Assembly (NCBI GenBank): GCA_003523185.1
Contig: DPGN01000088.1
Span: forward strand, 1-21,729
Reading direction: 5' to 3'
Origin: Halieaceae bacterium
GTDB lineage: Bacteria > Pseudomonadota > Gammaproteobacteria > Pseudomonadales > Halieaceae
Length of the DNA: 21,729 bases
Both the position numbers and the translations under genes were made by a program. This document shows, piece by piece, positions 7,061-15,780 of this stretch (positions within the stretch are counted from its first letter, which is position 1; each line of letters opens with the position of its first letter). The notes under the pieces were generated by a model. That model saw only the letters and a program-made list of their open reading frames with translations, made no database searches and had not been told where the DNA came from.

Positions 7061-7253
7061 GTGATACTTTGAGTTACAAAGCGATGGCGAGATGTTGGTG
7101 ACTTTGGTAGCACAGCTTGCATCACTGACGTTTCATATTCTCTATGCTGTGGTAGCGTGTGCTCATAATTTGCGCATCAATAACGCCACACAGCTGGTTT
7201 TTGATGTGATAGTTGTGCCAATTAGCAGACAACAACAATAAGTCGAGAATTGC
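7061..7253. other. upstream region of the acyl-CoA ligase gene, no gene seen
   Basis: About 190 bases with no coding potential I can support. CATAAT around 7174-7179 could be a -10 box for the ligase gene, but no matching -35 is evident. No clear operator dyad for a fatty-acid regulator such as FadR or PsrA was found by eye. Confidence 0.4.
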
Positions 7254-8930
7254 ATGGATCCGCTATCTCAGAGCTACTACAGTGGGGCGTCCGACGCCCA
7301 AATCATCTATGAGACGATCGGCAGTTACTTTGACAAAATAGCTGATGCGCACAGTACCAACCCTGCACTGGTCGTTCGACACCAGGGGGTTAATTGGACT
7401 TACGGTGAGCTGCAAGAGCGTGTGGGTCGTCTTGCTACGGGACTGATTCACCTAGGCGTTAAGCCGGGCGATCGCGTTGGAATCTGGGGTCCAAACAGTA
7501 GTGAGTGGGTGCTGGTCCAACTGGCGACGGCAAAGATTGGCGCCATTATGGTGTGCATTAATCCGGCGTACCGGTTGTACGAACTCGAGTACGCGCTGAA
7601 CAAGGTCGAGTGTATGACCTTGATCACTGATGTCAGTTTTAAAACCAGCGATTACCTGGGAATGATCAACAGCTTGGCCCCCGAATTAGAGAGTAGTCAT
7701 CGGGGACAGTTGGAGGCAGAGAAACTGCCTCATTTGAAGCACGTTATTCGTATGGGCTCCGATACTACTCCCGGGATGTATAACTTCGATGCGGTTTGCG
7801 CGGCTGGAACCGGCGAAGATCAGGCCACCATGGATACGTTGCAGGCTCGCTTACAACCAGATGATGCGATCAACATCCAATTCACGAGTGGGACGACAGG
7901 TAATCCGAAGGGTGCAACGCTATCTCACTGCAATATTTTGAATAACGGTTTTCTGACTGGATTGGCGATGCAATTGGGTCCGGAAGACAAGCTCTGCATT
8001 CCAGTGCCCCTCTATCATTGCTTTGGCATGGTGCTCTCAGTGCTGGCATGCGTTTCTCATGGTGCCACCATGGTATTTCCCGGACCGTCGTTTGATCCCG
8101 AGGAAACGCTTAAATCTGTTGAGGCTGAGGGATGCACCGCGCTCCACGGCGTACCTACCATGTTTATTACCGAACTCGATCATCCACGTTTTTCAGATTT
8201 TGACCTGTCGACTCTGCGCACTGGCATTATGGCTGGCGCACCTTGCCCTGTAGAGGTGATGAAGCGTGTGCTGTCCGAGATGCACATGGAGGACATTCTG
8301 ATTGCCTACGGTCAGACTGAACTAAGCCCCATCAACAATATGACCTTGCCAAACGATACCTTAGAGCGACGAACTGAGACGGTTGGCCGTGCTATGCCGT
8401 GGGTTGAGATAAAAGTCGTCGATGAGGAGGGACGGGTAGTACCCGTGGGTGAGAAAGGTGAAATCTGCACGCGCGGTTACTCGGTCATGCAAGGTTACTG
8501 GAACGACGAGGAGCGGACAGCAGAGACGATCGATAGTGCGGGCTGGTTACACTCGGGTGATATAGCCACCATGGATGAGGCGGGCTATGTGCGCATCGTT
8601 GGTCGCATCAAGGATATGATCATCCGAGGCGGTGAGAATATTTACCCGCGAGAAGTCGAAGAGTTTTTATATCAGCACCCCGCGATTTCCGAGGTTCAGG
8701 TGTTTGGCGTACCCGATGAAAAAATGGGAGAAGAGGTTTGTGCCTGGATCCAGCTCAACGAGGGGTTCGATCTCACGGATGCGGATGTTAAAGCTTATTG
8801 TCGCGACCAGATCACCCATTTCAAAATTCCTCGGCATATTCGGTTCGTTACTGAGTATCCGATGACCGTGACGGGGAAGATTCAAAAATTCGTCATGCGT
8901 GATGAAATGCTTGAGCAACTGCGTAACTGA
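7254..8930 (+). CDS. AMP-dependent acyl-CoA synthetase, ACSF2-like medium-chain type
   Basis: 558 residues of the ANL superfamily: it activates a carboxylic acid with ATP to an acyl-adenylate, then forms the CoA thioester. Motifs in order: P-loop A3 QFTSGTTGNPKGATLSH (about residues 207-225), AYGQTELSP (about 350), GWLHSGDIATMD (about 430), GRIKDMIIRGGENIYP hinge (about 450-465), and the catalytic lysine in TGKIQKF (about 540). The overall pattern, including WTYGELQERV, GIWGPNSSEWVLVQLA and CINPAYRLYELEYAL, strongly resembles mitochondrial ACSF2 and bacterial relatives that use medium-chain or branched acids. Exact substrate unknown. The ATG at 7254 has only a weak GAG upstream. It converges on the minus-strand secreted protein gene with 36 bases between and no visible terminator. 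Confidence 0.93.
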   Translation: MDPLSQSYYSGASDAQIIYETIGSYFDKIADAHSTNPALVVRHQGVNWTYGELQERVGRLATGLIHLGVKPGDRVGIWGPNSSEWVLVQLATAKIGAIMVCINPAYRLYELEYALNKVECMTLITDVSFKTSDYLGMINSLAPELESSHRGQLEAEKLPHLKHVIRMGSDTTPGMYNFDAVCAAGTGEDQATMDTLQARLQPDDAINIQFTSGTTGNPKGATLSHCNILNNGFLTGLAMQLGPEDKLCIPVPLYHCFGMVLSVLACVSHGATMVFPGPSFDPEETLKSVEAEGCTALHGVPTMFITELDHPRFSDFDLSTLRTGIMAGAPCPVEVMKRVLSEMHMEDILIAYGQTELSPINNMTLPNDTLERRTETVGRAMPWVEIKVVDEEGRVVPVGEKGEICTRGYSVMQGYWNDEERTAETIDSAGWLHSGDIATMDEAGYVRIVGRIKDMIIRGGENIYPREVEEFLYQHPAISEVQVFGVPDEKMGEEVCAWIQLNEGFDLTDADVKAYCRDQITHFKIPRHIRFVTEYPMTVTGKIQKFVMRDEMLEQLRN

Positions 8931-8966
8931 ATTAGTAGCGTTGCTTAAGCACCTCAGACTGGCCCT

Positions 8967-9818
8967 TTAATCGCGAAAAGCCCACGACTGCATCGCATCA
9001 GCGATGGCATCAAAAAGGGGTGATGCCCAAGCCTCCCCCTGCTCAATACTGCCTGCTTTCTCCACGATATCGATCGCGCGGGCGACCTCAATGATGGTTA
9101 CTTCAGACCCATATTCAGCAGCACGTTCAATCAGTGGATGCCACGCGGCGGAGGAGCCCTCTTCATCTGATAACCCGCCCCGCACCCGAGCGCCTCGGTT
9201 TCCAAGTTTCACCGCCTCATAAAAAGGCGCCATATATTTCTGAAGATGTGCTTCCCATTCGGGGTTTCGTTTATTGGTCCCGGACACGAGCATTTGGGCA
9301 CCCGGTAAGGGGTTTTGTGCATTCGGGATATGCGCATCGGCTGTAAGCAGGATCGTCTGAACATTGGTGTTCCCTTTATGTACGCCAGCGATGAAGTGCT
9401 CCAATGCTTGAAAGCCCGGCAGATCCTCACCGTACTGGGTGATAGAGGGGGTCAGCACAAAAAATCCACGCGCCTCAAGCCGCCTTGCGAGCGCGCGTTG
9501 GGTGATGGTGTTCCATTCTTTTCCAATATGCCTGCCGTCAACCACGGCCCCTGGTTGTATGGCAGATGGATCGGTGTATTGCATCGGTAATACGGCAATG
9601 GGCTTCTCGGTATGGATACGGATGCCTGCGACGTCAGCATGAGTCCAGTTTCTTCCCGTGTAGTTGAAGCGAACCTGATAGAGTCCGGAGCCTTTCTCGA
9701 AGGTAAAGGTGCGGTCGGTATCCATGAATGACCGAGTCGTCGCTGCGTGAATCGGCGAAGCGGTTAACGACGCAGCAAGTAAAAGGATAACGGCGTAGTG
9801 TCTGCGAAGGGGCATCAT
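8967..9818 (-). CDS. secreted protein of unknown function, coupled to the amidohydrolase gene
   Basis: The best start is ATG at 9818: its ATGA overlaps the amidohydrolase stop, and the product then opens with a classical signal peptide (MMPLRRH, a hydrophobic AVILLLAASL core, and a likely cleavage near SPIHA). That gives 283 residues; the frame is open 33 codons further upstream, but that part overlaps the preceding gene. The mature protein has no cysteine and no motif I recognise. Visible features are a FTFEKGSGLYQVRFNYTGRN segment, a central stretch resembling an alpha/beta fold (ARGFFVLTPS, NVQTILLTADAH) and several conserved-looking His and Asp. Predicted periplasmic or exported. The coupling suggests a function linked to the amidohydrolase, by inference only. 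Confidence 0.75.
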   Translation of the reverse strand: MMPLRRHYAVILLLAASLTASPIHAATTRSFMDTDRTFTFEKGSGLYQVRFNYTGRNWTHADVAGIRIHTEKPIAVLPMQYTDPSAIQPGAVVDGRHIGKEWNTITQRALARRLEARGFFVLTPSITQYGEDLPGFQALEHFIAGVHKGNTNVQTILLTADAHIPNAQNPLPGAQMLVSGTNKRNPEWEAHLQKYMAPFYEAVKLGNRGARVRGGLSDEEGSSAAWHPLIERAAEYGSEVTIIEVARAIDIVEKAGSIEQGEAWASPLFDAIADAMQSWAFRD

Positions 9819-10816
9819 GTAGCGTCGATCCGGTACACCCGCCTTGCGACGCCTGAAAACAGGAGGTCTTTGTCCGCTTCTGAGAAATCCAAGGTCATCT
9901 TCTTTAGACCATTCCATAGCACGCGGTAACCAATGGAGAGTCTATCCACCGGAAAGTTACTTTCGAACATACACCGCTCAACACCGAAGCAGGCTATGGC
10001 ATGCTCGTAGTAACGCGATTGCGCTTCCACAAACTCGTCTGATGAAGGGGGGTTGGAGCGCTCATGCCATCCGAAGCCGTTATCGGGCATTGCGAGCCCC
10101 CCCAGTTTCGCAAAGACGTTGGGACATGCTGCAACGCGTTCAATGTCCTCTTTCCATTGCTCAAAGATGGCCTCTTTTTGATGCGCAAATTCGCCAACAC
10201 CCAGAGGGGTCCCAAAGTGGTCAAGAATCATGGTAGTAGCGGGCACAGCTCGGGCGAGTTCCACAAAATCATTGATCTGAAAGTGGTAAAGCCAGGTGTC
10301 ATAGGTGAGACCACGCTCTCCCAAACGAGCCACACCTGCTCGGAATGCCTCATTAGACATAAGGTTGCGATCAGACCCTCCTGGGATCGCTAGGCCTTCT
10401 ATGTCTCCGGCAGAGGCACCTGCATGACGTATGCCTCTGAAGAGACCCTCGGCGGCTTCTTCGTGGGCATCAAGAACATCATCGAGCTGAGCTAAACGGA
10501 GGTCAGCATGCGCGACAATGCCGACAATCTGGGTTGGCGCCTTTTGCGCGCGCGCAATACTGGCTGCTTGCGCGACAAACGCTGTTTCACCCACGCATCG
10601 AAGAAAATTGGGCCCGTCCTTTCGGTAGGCGGCGCCACATTCCATAAACACGGTTTGGCTAACTGCATGGCCATCCGATGTGTCGGCTAACAGTTCATCA
10701 ATGTTGTAGCCCATAGAAGCTTGGGGCCAGAGATGGTGGTGCGGATCCACGATATCACGTTCAGGATCGATAACCGCCTCAGATACTTGTTCGAGCCACT
10801 CATTATTATTAAACAT
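9815..10816 (-). CDS. amidohydrolase-2 family (PF04909-type) metal-dependent hydrolase
   Basis: 333 residues from ATG 10816. I chose this start over ATG 10828 because GAGG lies six bases before it, overlapping the earlier ATG. The fold shows VDPHHHLWP near residues 23-31 (the HxH metal motif of strand 1), a central TMILDHFGTP segment, VFAKLGGLAMP, and the C-terminal MFESNFPVD with the catalytic Asp. This resembles lactonases and 2-pyrone-4,6-dicarboxylate hydrolase-like members of PF04909, which act on lactones or decarboxylate aromatic acids. No signal peptide, so cytoplasmic. The substrate cannot be told. It is divergent from the glucosylglycerate operon across about 150 bases and overlaps the secreted protein gene by 4 bases. 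Confidence 0.88.
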   Translation of the reverse strand: MFNNNEWLEQVSEAVIDPERDIVDPHHHLWPQASMGYNIDELLADTSDGHAVSQTVFMECGAAYRKDGPNFLRCVGETAFVAQAASIARAQKAPTQIVGIVAHADLRLAQLDDVLDAHEEAAEGLFRGIRHAGASAGDIEGLAIPGGSDRNLMSNEAFRAGVARLGERGLTYDTWLYHFQINDFVELARAVPATTMILDHFGTPLGVGEFAHQKEAIFEQWKEDIERVAACPNVFAKLGGLAMPDNGFGWHERSNPPSSDEFVEAQSRYYEHAIACFGVERCMFESNFPVDRLSIGYRVLWNGLKKMTLDFSEADKDLLFSGVARRVYRIDAT

Positions 10817-10865
10817 GGCGTACCTCATTGTTGTGGGAGCACAGTCGAAGATTACCGTGTGGATA

Positions 10866-10899
10866 GCGTTGTTTGGAATGTTTCGTCACCTGCTATTGT
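10866..10899 (+). promoter_or_regulatory. candidate extended -10 promoter for the glucosylglycerate operon
   Basis: TGCTATTGT (10891-10899) fits an extended -10 element (TGnTATTGT). TTGTTT lies upstream but at a long 19-bp spacing. It is in the divergent gap, about 70 bases before the glycerate kinase start. Weak evidence. Confidence 0.28.
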
Positions 10900-10970
10900 G
10901 AAATAGGCATGGTCTTTGCAACGCCACCACCCAAGCAGTAAATTCGTTTTCCATCGCGTGAGATTTAGTA

Positions 10971-11885
10971 GTGAGTTGTGACAATTTGGATCAACAGTTC
11001 CTTGAGACTTTTATTCAACAAGAGGGACTGAATGACATCTTTAGGCGCAATGTCACTGATTATTTCAATGCCTATGCACATCGGCTCGCTCAAATTGCCG
11101 AGGCGAGCTCTCGACCGATTATTGTTGGTCTAAACGGGGCGCAGGGCTCGGGGAAATCAACCTTAAGTCAGTATCTAAGCCAGATGATGCCAATGCAGTT
11201 TGGCGTGGACTGTCACGTTCTCTCTATTGACGATTTTTACTTATCCAAGACCACCCGCAAAAGATTAGCGGCTTCGGTTCACCCACTCTTGGCCATTAGA
11301 GGTGTACCCGGAACCCACGATGTTCCTCGACTTTTGGACGCTTTGGCAGATTTTATTGAGCCTAGCGTTCAGTCAGTGACGGTTCCTATCTTCGACAAGC
11401 TTAAAGATGACCGCACCAGAAAGGTGCATAAGATCCAAAAGAGTGCGAAGCCAACCATTGTTTTATTTGAAGGGTGGTGTGTTGGCGTTCCAGCGCAACG
11501 CCCACTCTCGCTTGCGGTGCCCGCCAGTAGCTTCGAGTTTTCGAACGACAACAACGGTGTCTGGCGATCCTATGTGAATGAATGCCTGGGCGGAGACTAT
11601 GTTGACGTTTTCAAATTACTCGATCGTTTGAGTATGTTGAAGCCGCCTTGTTTTGAGGCTGTCTATGACTGGCGCGTTGATCAGGAAATACGCCTTGTTG
11701 CTCGGCGTCGCCAAAACCCGACTGACGCATCCATCCCGGGTATGTCGGTTAAACAAGTAGGGGAGTTCGTCGAGAATTTTCGCCGACTCACGTGCCATGC
11801 GATCGAGGTGCTGCCCGATCTCGCAGACGAAACCTGGGAGTTACAGGCTGACCGTTTGGTACTTGAGGAGCGCTTCCGATCGTGA
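10971..11885 (+). CDS. P-loop glycerate kinase (GLYK/YggC-like)
   Basis: 304 residues. A Walker A motif, GLNGAQGSGKST (residues 53-64), is followed by VLSIDDFYLSKTTR and RGVPGTHDVPRLLD, the hallmark of the plant-type D-glycerate 3-kinase and E. coli YggC group. Further motifs are VPIFDKLKDDR and IVLFEGWCVG. The predicted reaction is ATP + D-glycerate to 3-phosphoglycerate in the cytoplasm. GTG 10971 is the start, with GTGAG 8 bases upstream. It is the first gene of four overlapping ones; its stop overlaps the phosphatase start (GTGA). In this context it would recover the glycerate released by glucosylglycerate phosphorolysis and return it to glycolysis or to the synthase. Whether the product is 3- or 2-phosphoglycerate cannot be proven from sequence. 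Confidence 0.85.
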   Translation: MSCDNLDQQFLETFIQQEGLNDIFRRNVTDYFNAYAHRLAQIAEASSRPIIVGLNGAQGSGKSTLSQYLSQMMPMQFGVDCHVLSIDDFYLSKTTRKRLAASVHPLLAIRGVPGTHDVPRLLDALADFIEPSVQSVTVPIFDKLKDDRTRKVHKIQKSAKPTIVLFEGWCVGVPAQRPLSLAVPASSFEFSNDNNGVWRSYVNECLGGDYVDVFKLLDRLSMLKPPCFEAVYDWRVDQEIRLVARRRQNPTDASIPGMSVKQVGEFVENFRRLTCHAIEVLPDLADETWELQADRLVLEERFRS

Positions 11886-12712
11886 GTGAACTTCCGGTTA
11901 TTTTTACCGATCTTGATGGAACGCTTTTGGACCACGATACCTACAGTGCCGAAGAGGCGCGATCCGTCCTTGAAAAGGTGACGGCCAAGGGTATTCCAGT
12001 TATTCCCGCAACTAGCAAGACCTATAGTGAGGTCGTTGAGTTTCGCGATTCGATGAACCTGACGTATGCGTTTATCGTCGAAAATGGTGCAGCTCTCTAC
12101 GTGCCGATGGATACCGATATTCGCTGTCCGATGGGGAGTAAATTATTTGAGGGCTACTGGGTCCGAGAATTTGGCGTCAAACGGCAGGCACTTTGCGATG
12201 TGCTGGAAGCGCTAGATATGAGCGGCTCGTACCACTTCAAGTCATTGACCGATATGCGGACTTCCGAAGTCGCCGACATAACTGGCTTGGACGTGGCATC
12301 GGCGCAGCGCGCGCAACACCGTCTCTATTCAGAAACACTGGACTGGCGCGATAGCGAAGCGGCATTAACCGCATTTTCAGATGTACTTACGGGCATAGGG
12401 TTCTCGGTATCTCAGGGCGGGCGTTTCGTACACCTGATGGGACCCAATAACAAAGGCGTCGCCGCACAGTGGTTTCAAGCGCTTTTAAAACGCGAGGTAA
12501 CGCCTGATGTCGCGACAATTGCGGCCGGCGATGCGCCGAACGATCGTGAGCTCTTGGAGATGGCGGACTATGCGCTTTTGATGCGAAACGCGCGTGGTAA
12601 GCCACTCGAGTTGCGGCGCTCGGGTCCAACGTGGTTATCAGACAGTGCGGGTCCCATTGCGTGGGCCAAAGGCATATCAGACATATTAACGAGTATGGGG
12701 TGGGACATTTAA
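11882..12712 (+). CDS. gpgP: HAD phosphatase, mannosyl/glucosyl-3-phosphoglycerate phosphatase type
   Basis: 276 residues of the HAD-IIB MPGP family. Motif I is DLDGT with nucleophile D10 and D12; motif II is in IPATSKT (T44/S45); motif III lysine is K191 in GPNNKGVAAQ; motif IV is GDAPND (217-221). SKTYSEVVEFR and FIVENGAALY are typical of the MPGP branch. It would remove phosphate from glucosyl-3-phosphoglycerate to give glucosylglycerate. Mannosyl specificity alone cannot be excluded by motif, but the partner synthase and phosphorylase favour the glucosyl compound. GTG start overlaps the kinase stop by 4 bases and its own stop shares one base with the next ATG (TAATG), so translation is probably coupled. 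Confidence 0.87.
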   Translation: MSELPVIFTDLDGTLLDHDTYSAEEARSVLEKVTAKGIPVIPATSKTYSEVVEFRDSMNLTYAFIVENGAALYVPMDTDIRCPMGSKLFEGYWVREFGVKRQALCDVLEALDMSGSYHFKSLTDMRTSEVADITGLDVASAQRAQHRLYSETLDWRDSEAALTAFSDVLTGIGFSVSQGGRFVHLMGPNNKGVAAQWFQALLKREVTPDVATIAAGDAPNDRELLEMADYALLMRNARGKPLELRRSGPTWLSDSAGPIAWAKGISDILTSMGWDI

Positions 12713-13944
12713 TGGCTGATTTTTATCAAACGCCGTATATCTCGACATTGCACAATCTGCGTAACAGTGCGGTCGAGGAAATAGAGGCGCAATTAGTTAA
12801 TTTCTGCAGCACAAGGCCTCTCGGCTTAATCTTACCTTCCTTGTATTCAGAGCTTGAAACGCCTGCGATGCCCAACATTCGCGAGGAGCTCAAGAAAGTA
12901 CCTTATCTCTCTCAGATTGTTGTCGGCTTAGATCGCGCTGATGAAGATGATTTTACGTCTGCCCTGCGCTTCTTCTCAGAACTGCCTCAACAATATCGCG
13001 TCATGTGGCACGATGGTCCGCGCTTGAGAGCCATTCATTCGGAGCTAGCAACCAGAGGCTTGGCGCCGCATGAGCCGGGGAAAGGGCGCAACGTCTGGTA
13101 CTGCATGGGTTATATACTGGCAACCTCGCGAGTCGATGCTGTAGCACTGCACGATTGTGACATCCTCACCTACGACCGAAGTCTGCTGGCGCGCTTAATT
13201 TACCCCGTGGCGCATCCGCAATTTTCCTTCGAGTTTTGTAAGGGTTATTACGCGCGCGTTGCGGGCAATAAACTTAATGGCCGTGCCTGCCGGCTCTTGG
13301 TTGGACCACTGATCCATGCGACTAAGCGTGTCCTGGGTGAAAACGATTTTCTCAACTATCTCGATAGCTTCCGGTACTTGCTTGCTGGTGAGTTCGCTTT
13401 CCGGCGTGACCTGTTAAACGACATGCGGGTTCCGAGTGATTGGGGTCTTGAGATGGGTGTGGCATCTGAGATGTACCGAAACAACAGTGCGAATCGTATC
13501 TGCCAGGTTGAACTCACCGACTTCTACGACCACAAGCATCAGGATTTATCAGCGAATGACGCCCAGCGAGGGTTATCCCGCATGTCGCTCGATATCACCA
13601 AATCATTAATACGGAAGTTGGCGATTCAAGGCGAGGTCTTTAATCAAGAAACCTTCCGCACGCTCAAGGCGACGTACTACCGAGTTGCACTTGATTACGT
13701 CGAGAGCTTCCGGCGAGATGCCATGATGAACGGTCTCGATTTTGACACCCATGCGGAAGAGCAAGCGGTTGAATTGTTTGCAACCAATATTCTCGAGGCA
13801 GGAAAACAATTCTTGGAGCGCCCGTTGGACGCTCCTTTTATGCCGACATGGTCCCGAGTTGTCAGCGCTGTACCCGACATCTATGAGCGTTTGGTGCAAG
13901 CAGTTGAGGAGGATCACAAAGAGTTTTCAGTTCGGGGGCGCTAG
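12712..13944 (+). CDS. gpgS: glucosyl-3-phosphoglycerate synthase (GpgS-like glycosyltransferase)
   Basis: 410 residues from ATG 12712. The frame is open 27 codons upstream inside the phosphatase gene, but that extension is not protein-like. It is a GT-A retaining glycosyltransferase with the metal-binding DxD as HDCDIL (D148, D150), preceded by GKGRNVWYCMGY and followed by FEFCKGYYARVAGNKLNGR, a pattern of the GT81-type GpgS found in marine bacteria and archaea. Predicted reaction: NDP-glucose + 3-phosphoglycerate to glucosyl-3-phosphoglycerate, in the cytoplasm. The stop shares one base with the GTG of the next gene. Mannosyl-3-phosphoglycerate synthase (GT55) is the main alternative, but the GH13_18 neighbour supports glucose. 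Confidence 0.85.
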   Translation: MADFYQTPYISTLHNLRNSAVEEIEAQLVNFCSTRPLGLILPSLYSELETPAMPNIREELKKVPYLSQIVVGLDRADEDDFTSALRFFSELPQQYRVMWHDGPRLRAIHSELATRGLAPHEPGKGRNVWYCMGYILATSRVDAVALHDCDILTYDRSLLARLIYPVAHPQFSFEFCKGYYARVAGNKLNGRACRLLVGPLIHATKRVLGENDFLNYLDSFRYLLAGEFAFRRDLLNDMRVPSDWGLEMGVASEMYRNNSANRICQVELTDFYDHKHQDLSANDAQRGLSRMSLDITKSLIRKLAIQGEVFNQETFRTLKATYYRVALDYVESFRRDAMMNGLDFDTHAEEQAVELFATNILEAGKQFLERPLDAPFMPTWSRVVSAVPDIYERLVQAVEEDHKEFSVRGR

Positions 13945-15692
13945 TGATTGGTCAGAAAGAGCGAGTCCACTTTTTAACAGGTCAGTTGTATCGATCTGTC
14001 GTTGGTGATGAGAGCATCAATAACATTGTTGATGATCTGATCGACACGATCGGTGCCTCAGTACCACCTAATGAGTCCGGTCCGGCTCATTCGACGGATC
14101 TTTGGTCTCAGCGTGACGTTGCGCTTATCACCTACGGTGACTCGATCGTGGACGAAGGGTCAAAGCCCCTAAGGGTGCTACGTGACTTTTGTCAGACATG
14201 GCTGGGGAACTGTGTCACCTGGGTTCATATTTTGCCTTTCTTTCCATGGACGTCGGATGATGGTTTTTCCGTTCTCGATTACTCATCGGTGAACCAAGCG
14301 TTGGGCGACTGGAACGACATTAGTGATATAGCGACCGATTATCGATTGATGGCTGATTTGGTGTTGAATCACTGCTCAAGTCGTTCTGCATGGTTTGAAA
14401 ATTTCAAACAAGGTATCGATCCGGGCCGAGATTATTTTTTCACCAAAGAGCCCTCGTTTGATGTCTCTAGAGTGGTACGACCGCGTACCTCTGATTTGAC
14501 AATGCCCGTCTTAACATCGTGGGGCGAACAGCAGGTTTGGTGTACTTTCAGTCACGATCAGGTGGATTTCGATTTTTCAAATCCAGCCGTACTGTTGGAG
14601 TTCACACGAATCATTCGTTTGTACCTTGATCGCGGCGTTCGCATTTTTAGGCTGGATGCTGTCGCTTTTACCTGGAAGCGGTCAGGAACCACCTGTATCA
14701 ACCTACCCGAGGCTCATGATCTGGTTCGACTACTGCGCGCGCTCATAGAGTGGGTGCAGCCTGATGCGATCATCATCACCGAAACCAACGTTCCTAACAT
14801 TGAAAACCTTGCATACTTTGGTCAGCGAGACGAAGCACACTGTATTTATAACTTTGCACTTCCCCCATTGCTCATTCACACCCTCGTCGAGGCTGACAGT
14901 TCGCGCATCACACGCTGGCTGATGAGTATGCCGCCAGCCATCCTGGGCACCACCTATTTCAACTTCCTCGCTTCACATGATGGCATTGGTCTCCGACCGG
15001 TCGAGGGTTTGCTCAGCGAGGGTGAGCTAGACTCGATGATCGATCAGCTCCAAGAGAACGGCGCTTTGCTGTCCTGGCGTGAACACGCTGATGGGGCGAG
15101 AACAGTCTATGAAGTTAACGTGTCTCTGTTTAATGCGTTCAAAAAGTCGGATGAGGCGGTCGATAGGACGCTTGACCGCATGATCCTCGCTCATGCGATT
15201 TTGCTGGGGTTGGAGGGTGTTCCAGCAATCTACTTACATAGCTTTGTAGCGACCAATAATGACCTGAGTCGGGTTGAGAATACGGGTCACAACCGTGCAA
15301 TTAATCGTCATCAATGGGCGTTAGACGAGCTCACTGGACTGTTGAATGATGCCAAGTCCCAGCATGCACGATGCCTAAAAGCCATTAAGCAATTGATTGA
15401 CATGCGACAAGGGCAACCCGCCTTTCACCCCAACGCGACCCAGTTCACGCTGAATTGCGGACGGTCAATATTTGGGTTTTGGCGACAAAGTCTCGACCGA
15501 GCACAGAGTATTTTCTGTATCTATAACGTGACACCCATCAGCACCACCATTGCTGCAGCATCGTTGAATTTGGTTGGCAGCGACAGTTGGCGAGACTTGA
15601 TCAGTGGCGAGACAGTTGATTTGTTCTCGGAGGATCCCTCTATCGAGCTTGCGCCGTATCAGGCTGTTTGGCTGACGAATACGATGACCTAA
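13944..15692 (+). CDS. GH13_18 sucrose-phosphorylase-like enzyme, probable glucosylglycerate phosphorylase
   Basis: 582 residues, a GH13 (alpha-amylase fold) protein. Conserved regions: DLVLNHCS (139-146), FRLDAVAF with nucleophile D238, IITETN with acid/base E280, and ASHDGIG with transition-state stabiliser D346. The early ITYGDS (62-67) and VHILPFFPWTSDDGFSV (94-110) are typical of the sucrose phosphorylase subfamily GH13_18, which also contains glucosylglycerate phosphorylase. The neighbouring GpgS and MPGP genes make glucosylglycerate + phosphate to glucose-1-phosphate + glycerate the most likely reaction; sucrose or sucrose-6-phosphate phosphorolysis is the alternative. No signal peptide, so cytoplasmic. 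GTG start overlaps the gpgS stop by one base (TAGTG). It is the last clear gene of the operon. Confidence 0.87.
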   Translation: MIGQKERVHFLTGQLYRSVVGDESINNIVDDLIDTIGASVPPNESGPAHSTDLWSQRDVALITYGDSIVDEGSKPLRVLRDFCQTWLGNCVTWVHILPFFPWTSDDGFSVLDYSSVNQALGDWNDISDIATDYRLMADLVLNHCSSRSAWFENFKQGIDPGRDYFFTKEPSFDVSRVVRPRTSDLTMPVLTSWGEQQVWCTFSHDQVDFDFSNPAVLLEFTRIIRLYLDRGVRIFRLDAVAFTWKRSGTTCINLPEAHDLVRLLRALIEWVQPDAIIITETNVPNIENLAYFGQRDEAHCIYNFALPPLLIHTLVEADSSRITRWLMSMPPAILGTTYFNFLASHDGIGLRPVEGLLSEGELDSMIDQLQENGALLSWREHADGARTVYEVNVSLFNAFKKSDEAVDRTLDRMILAHAILLGLEGVPAIYLHSFVATNNDLSRVENTGHNRAINRHQWALDELTGLLNDAKSQHARCLKAIKQLIDMRQGQPAFHPNATQFTLNCGRSIFGFWRQSLDRAQSIFCIYNVTPISTTIAAASLNLVGSDSWRDLISGETVDLFSEDPSIELAPYQAVWLTNTMT

Positions 15693-15780
15693 ACCACGAT
15701 TTGTGGGGCGCTCGACGTGGCTGTCTGAGTGCGCAGGTTCGGCTGGTCTGGGTCGGCATAACTGTGTGATCATCACCGTC

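Noticed and set aside
13944..15692. Sucrose phosphorylase or amylosucrase as the primary call for the GH13 enzyme
   Set aside because: No sucrose gene is nearby, and synthase and phosphatase for glucosylglycerate overlap it directly; kept as an alternative only.
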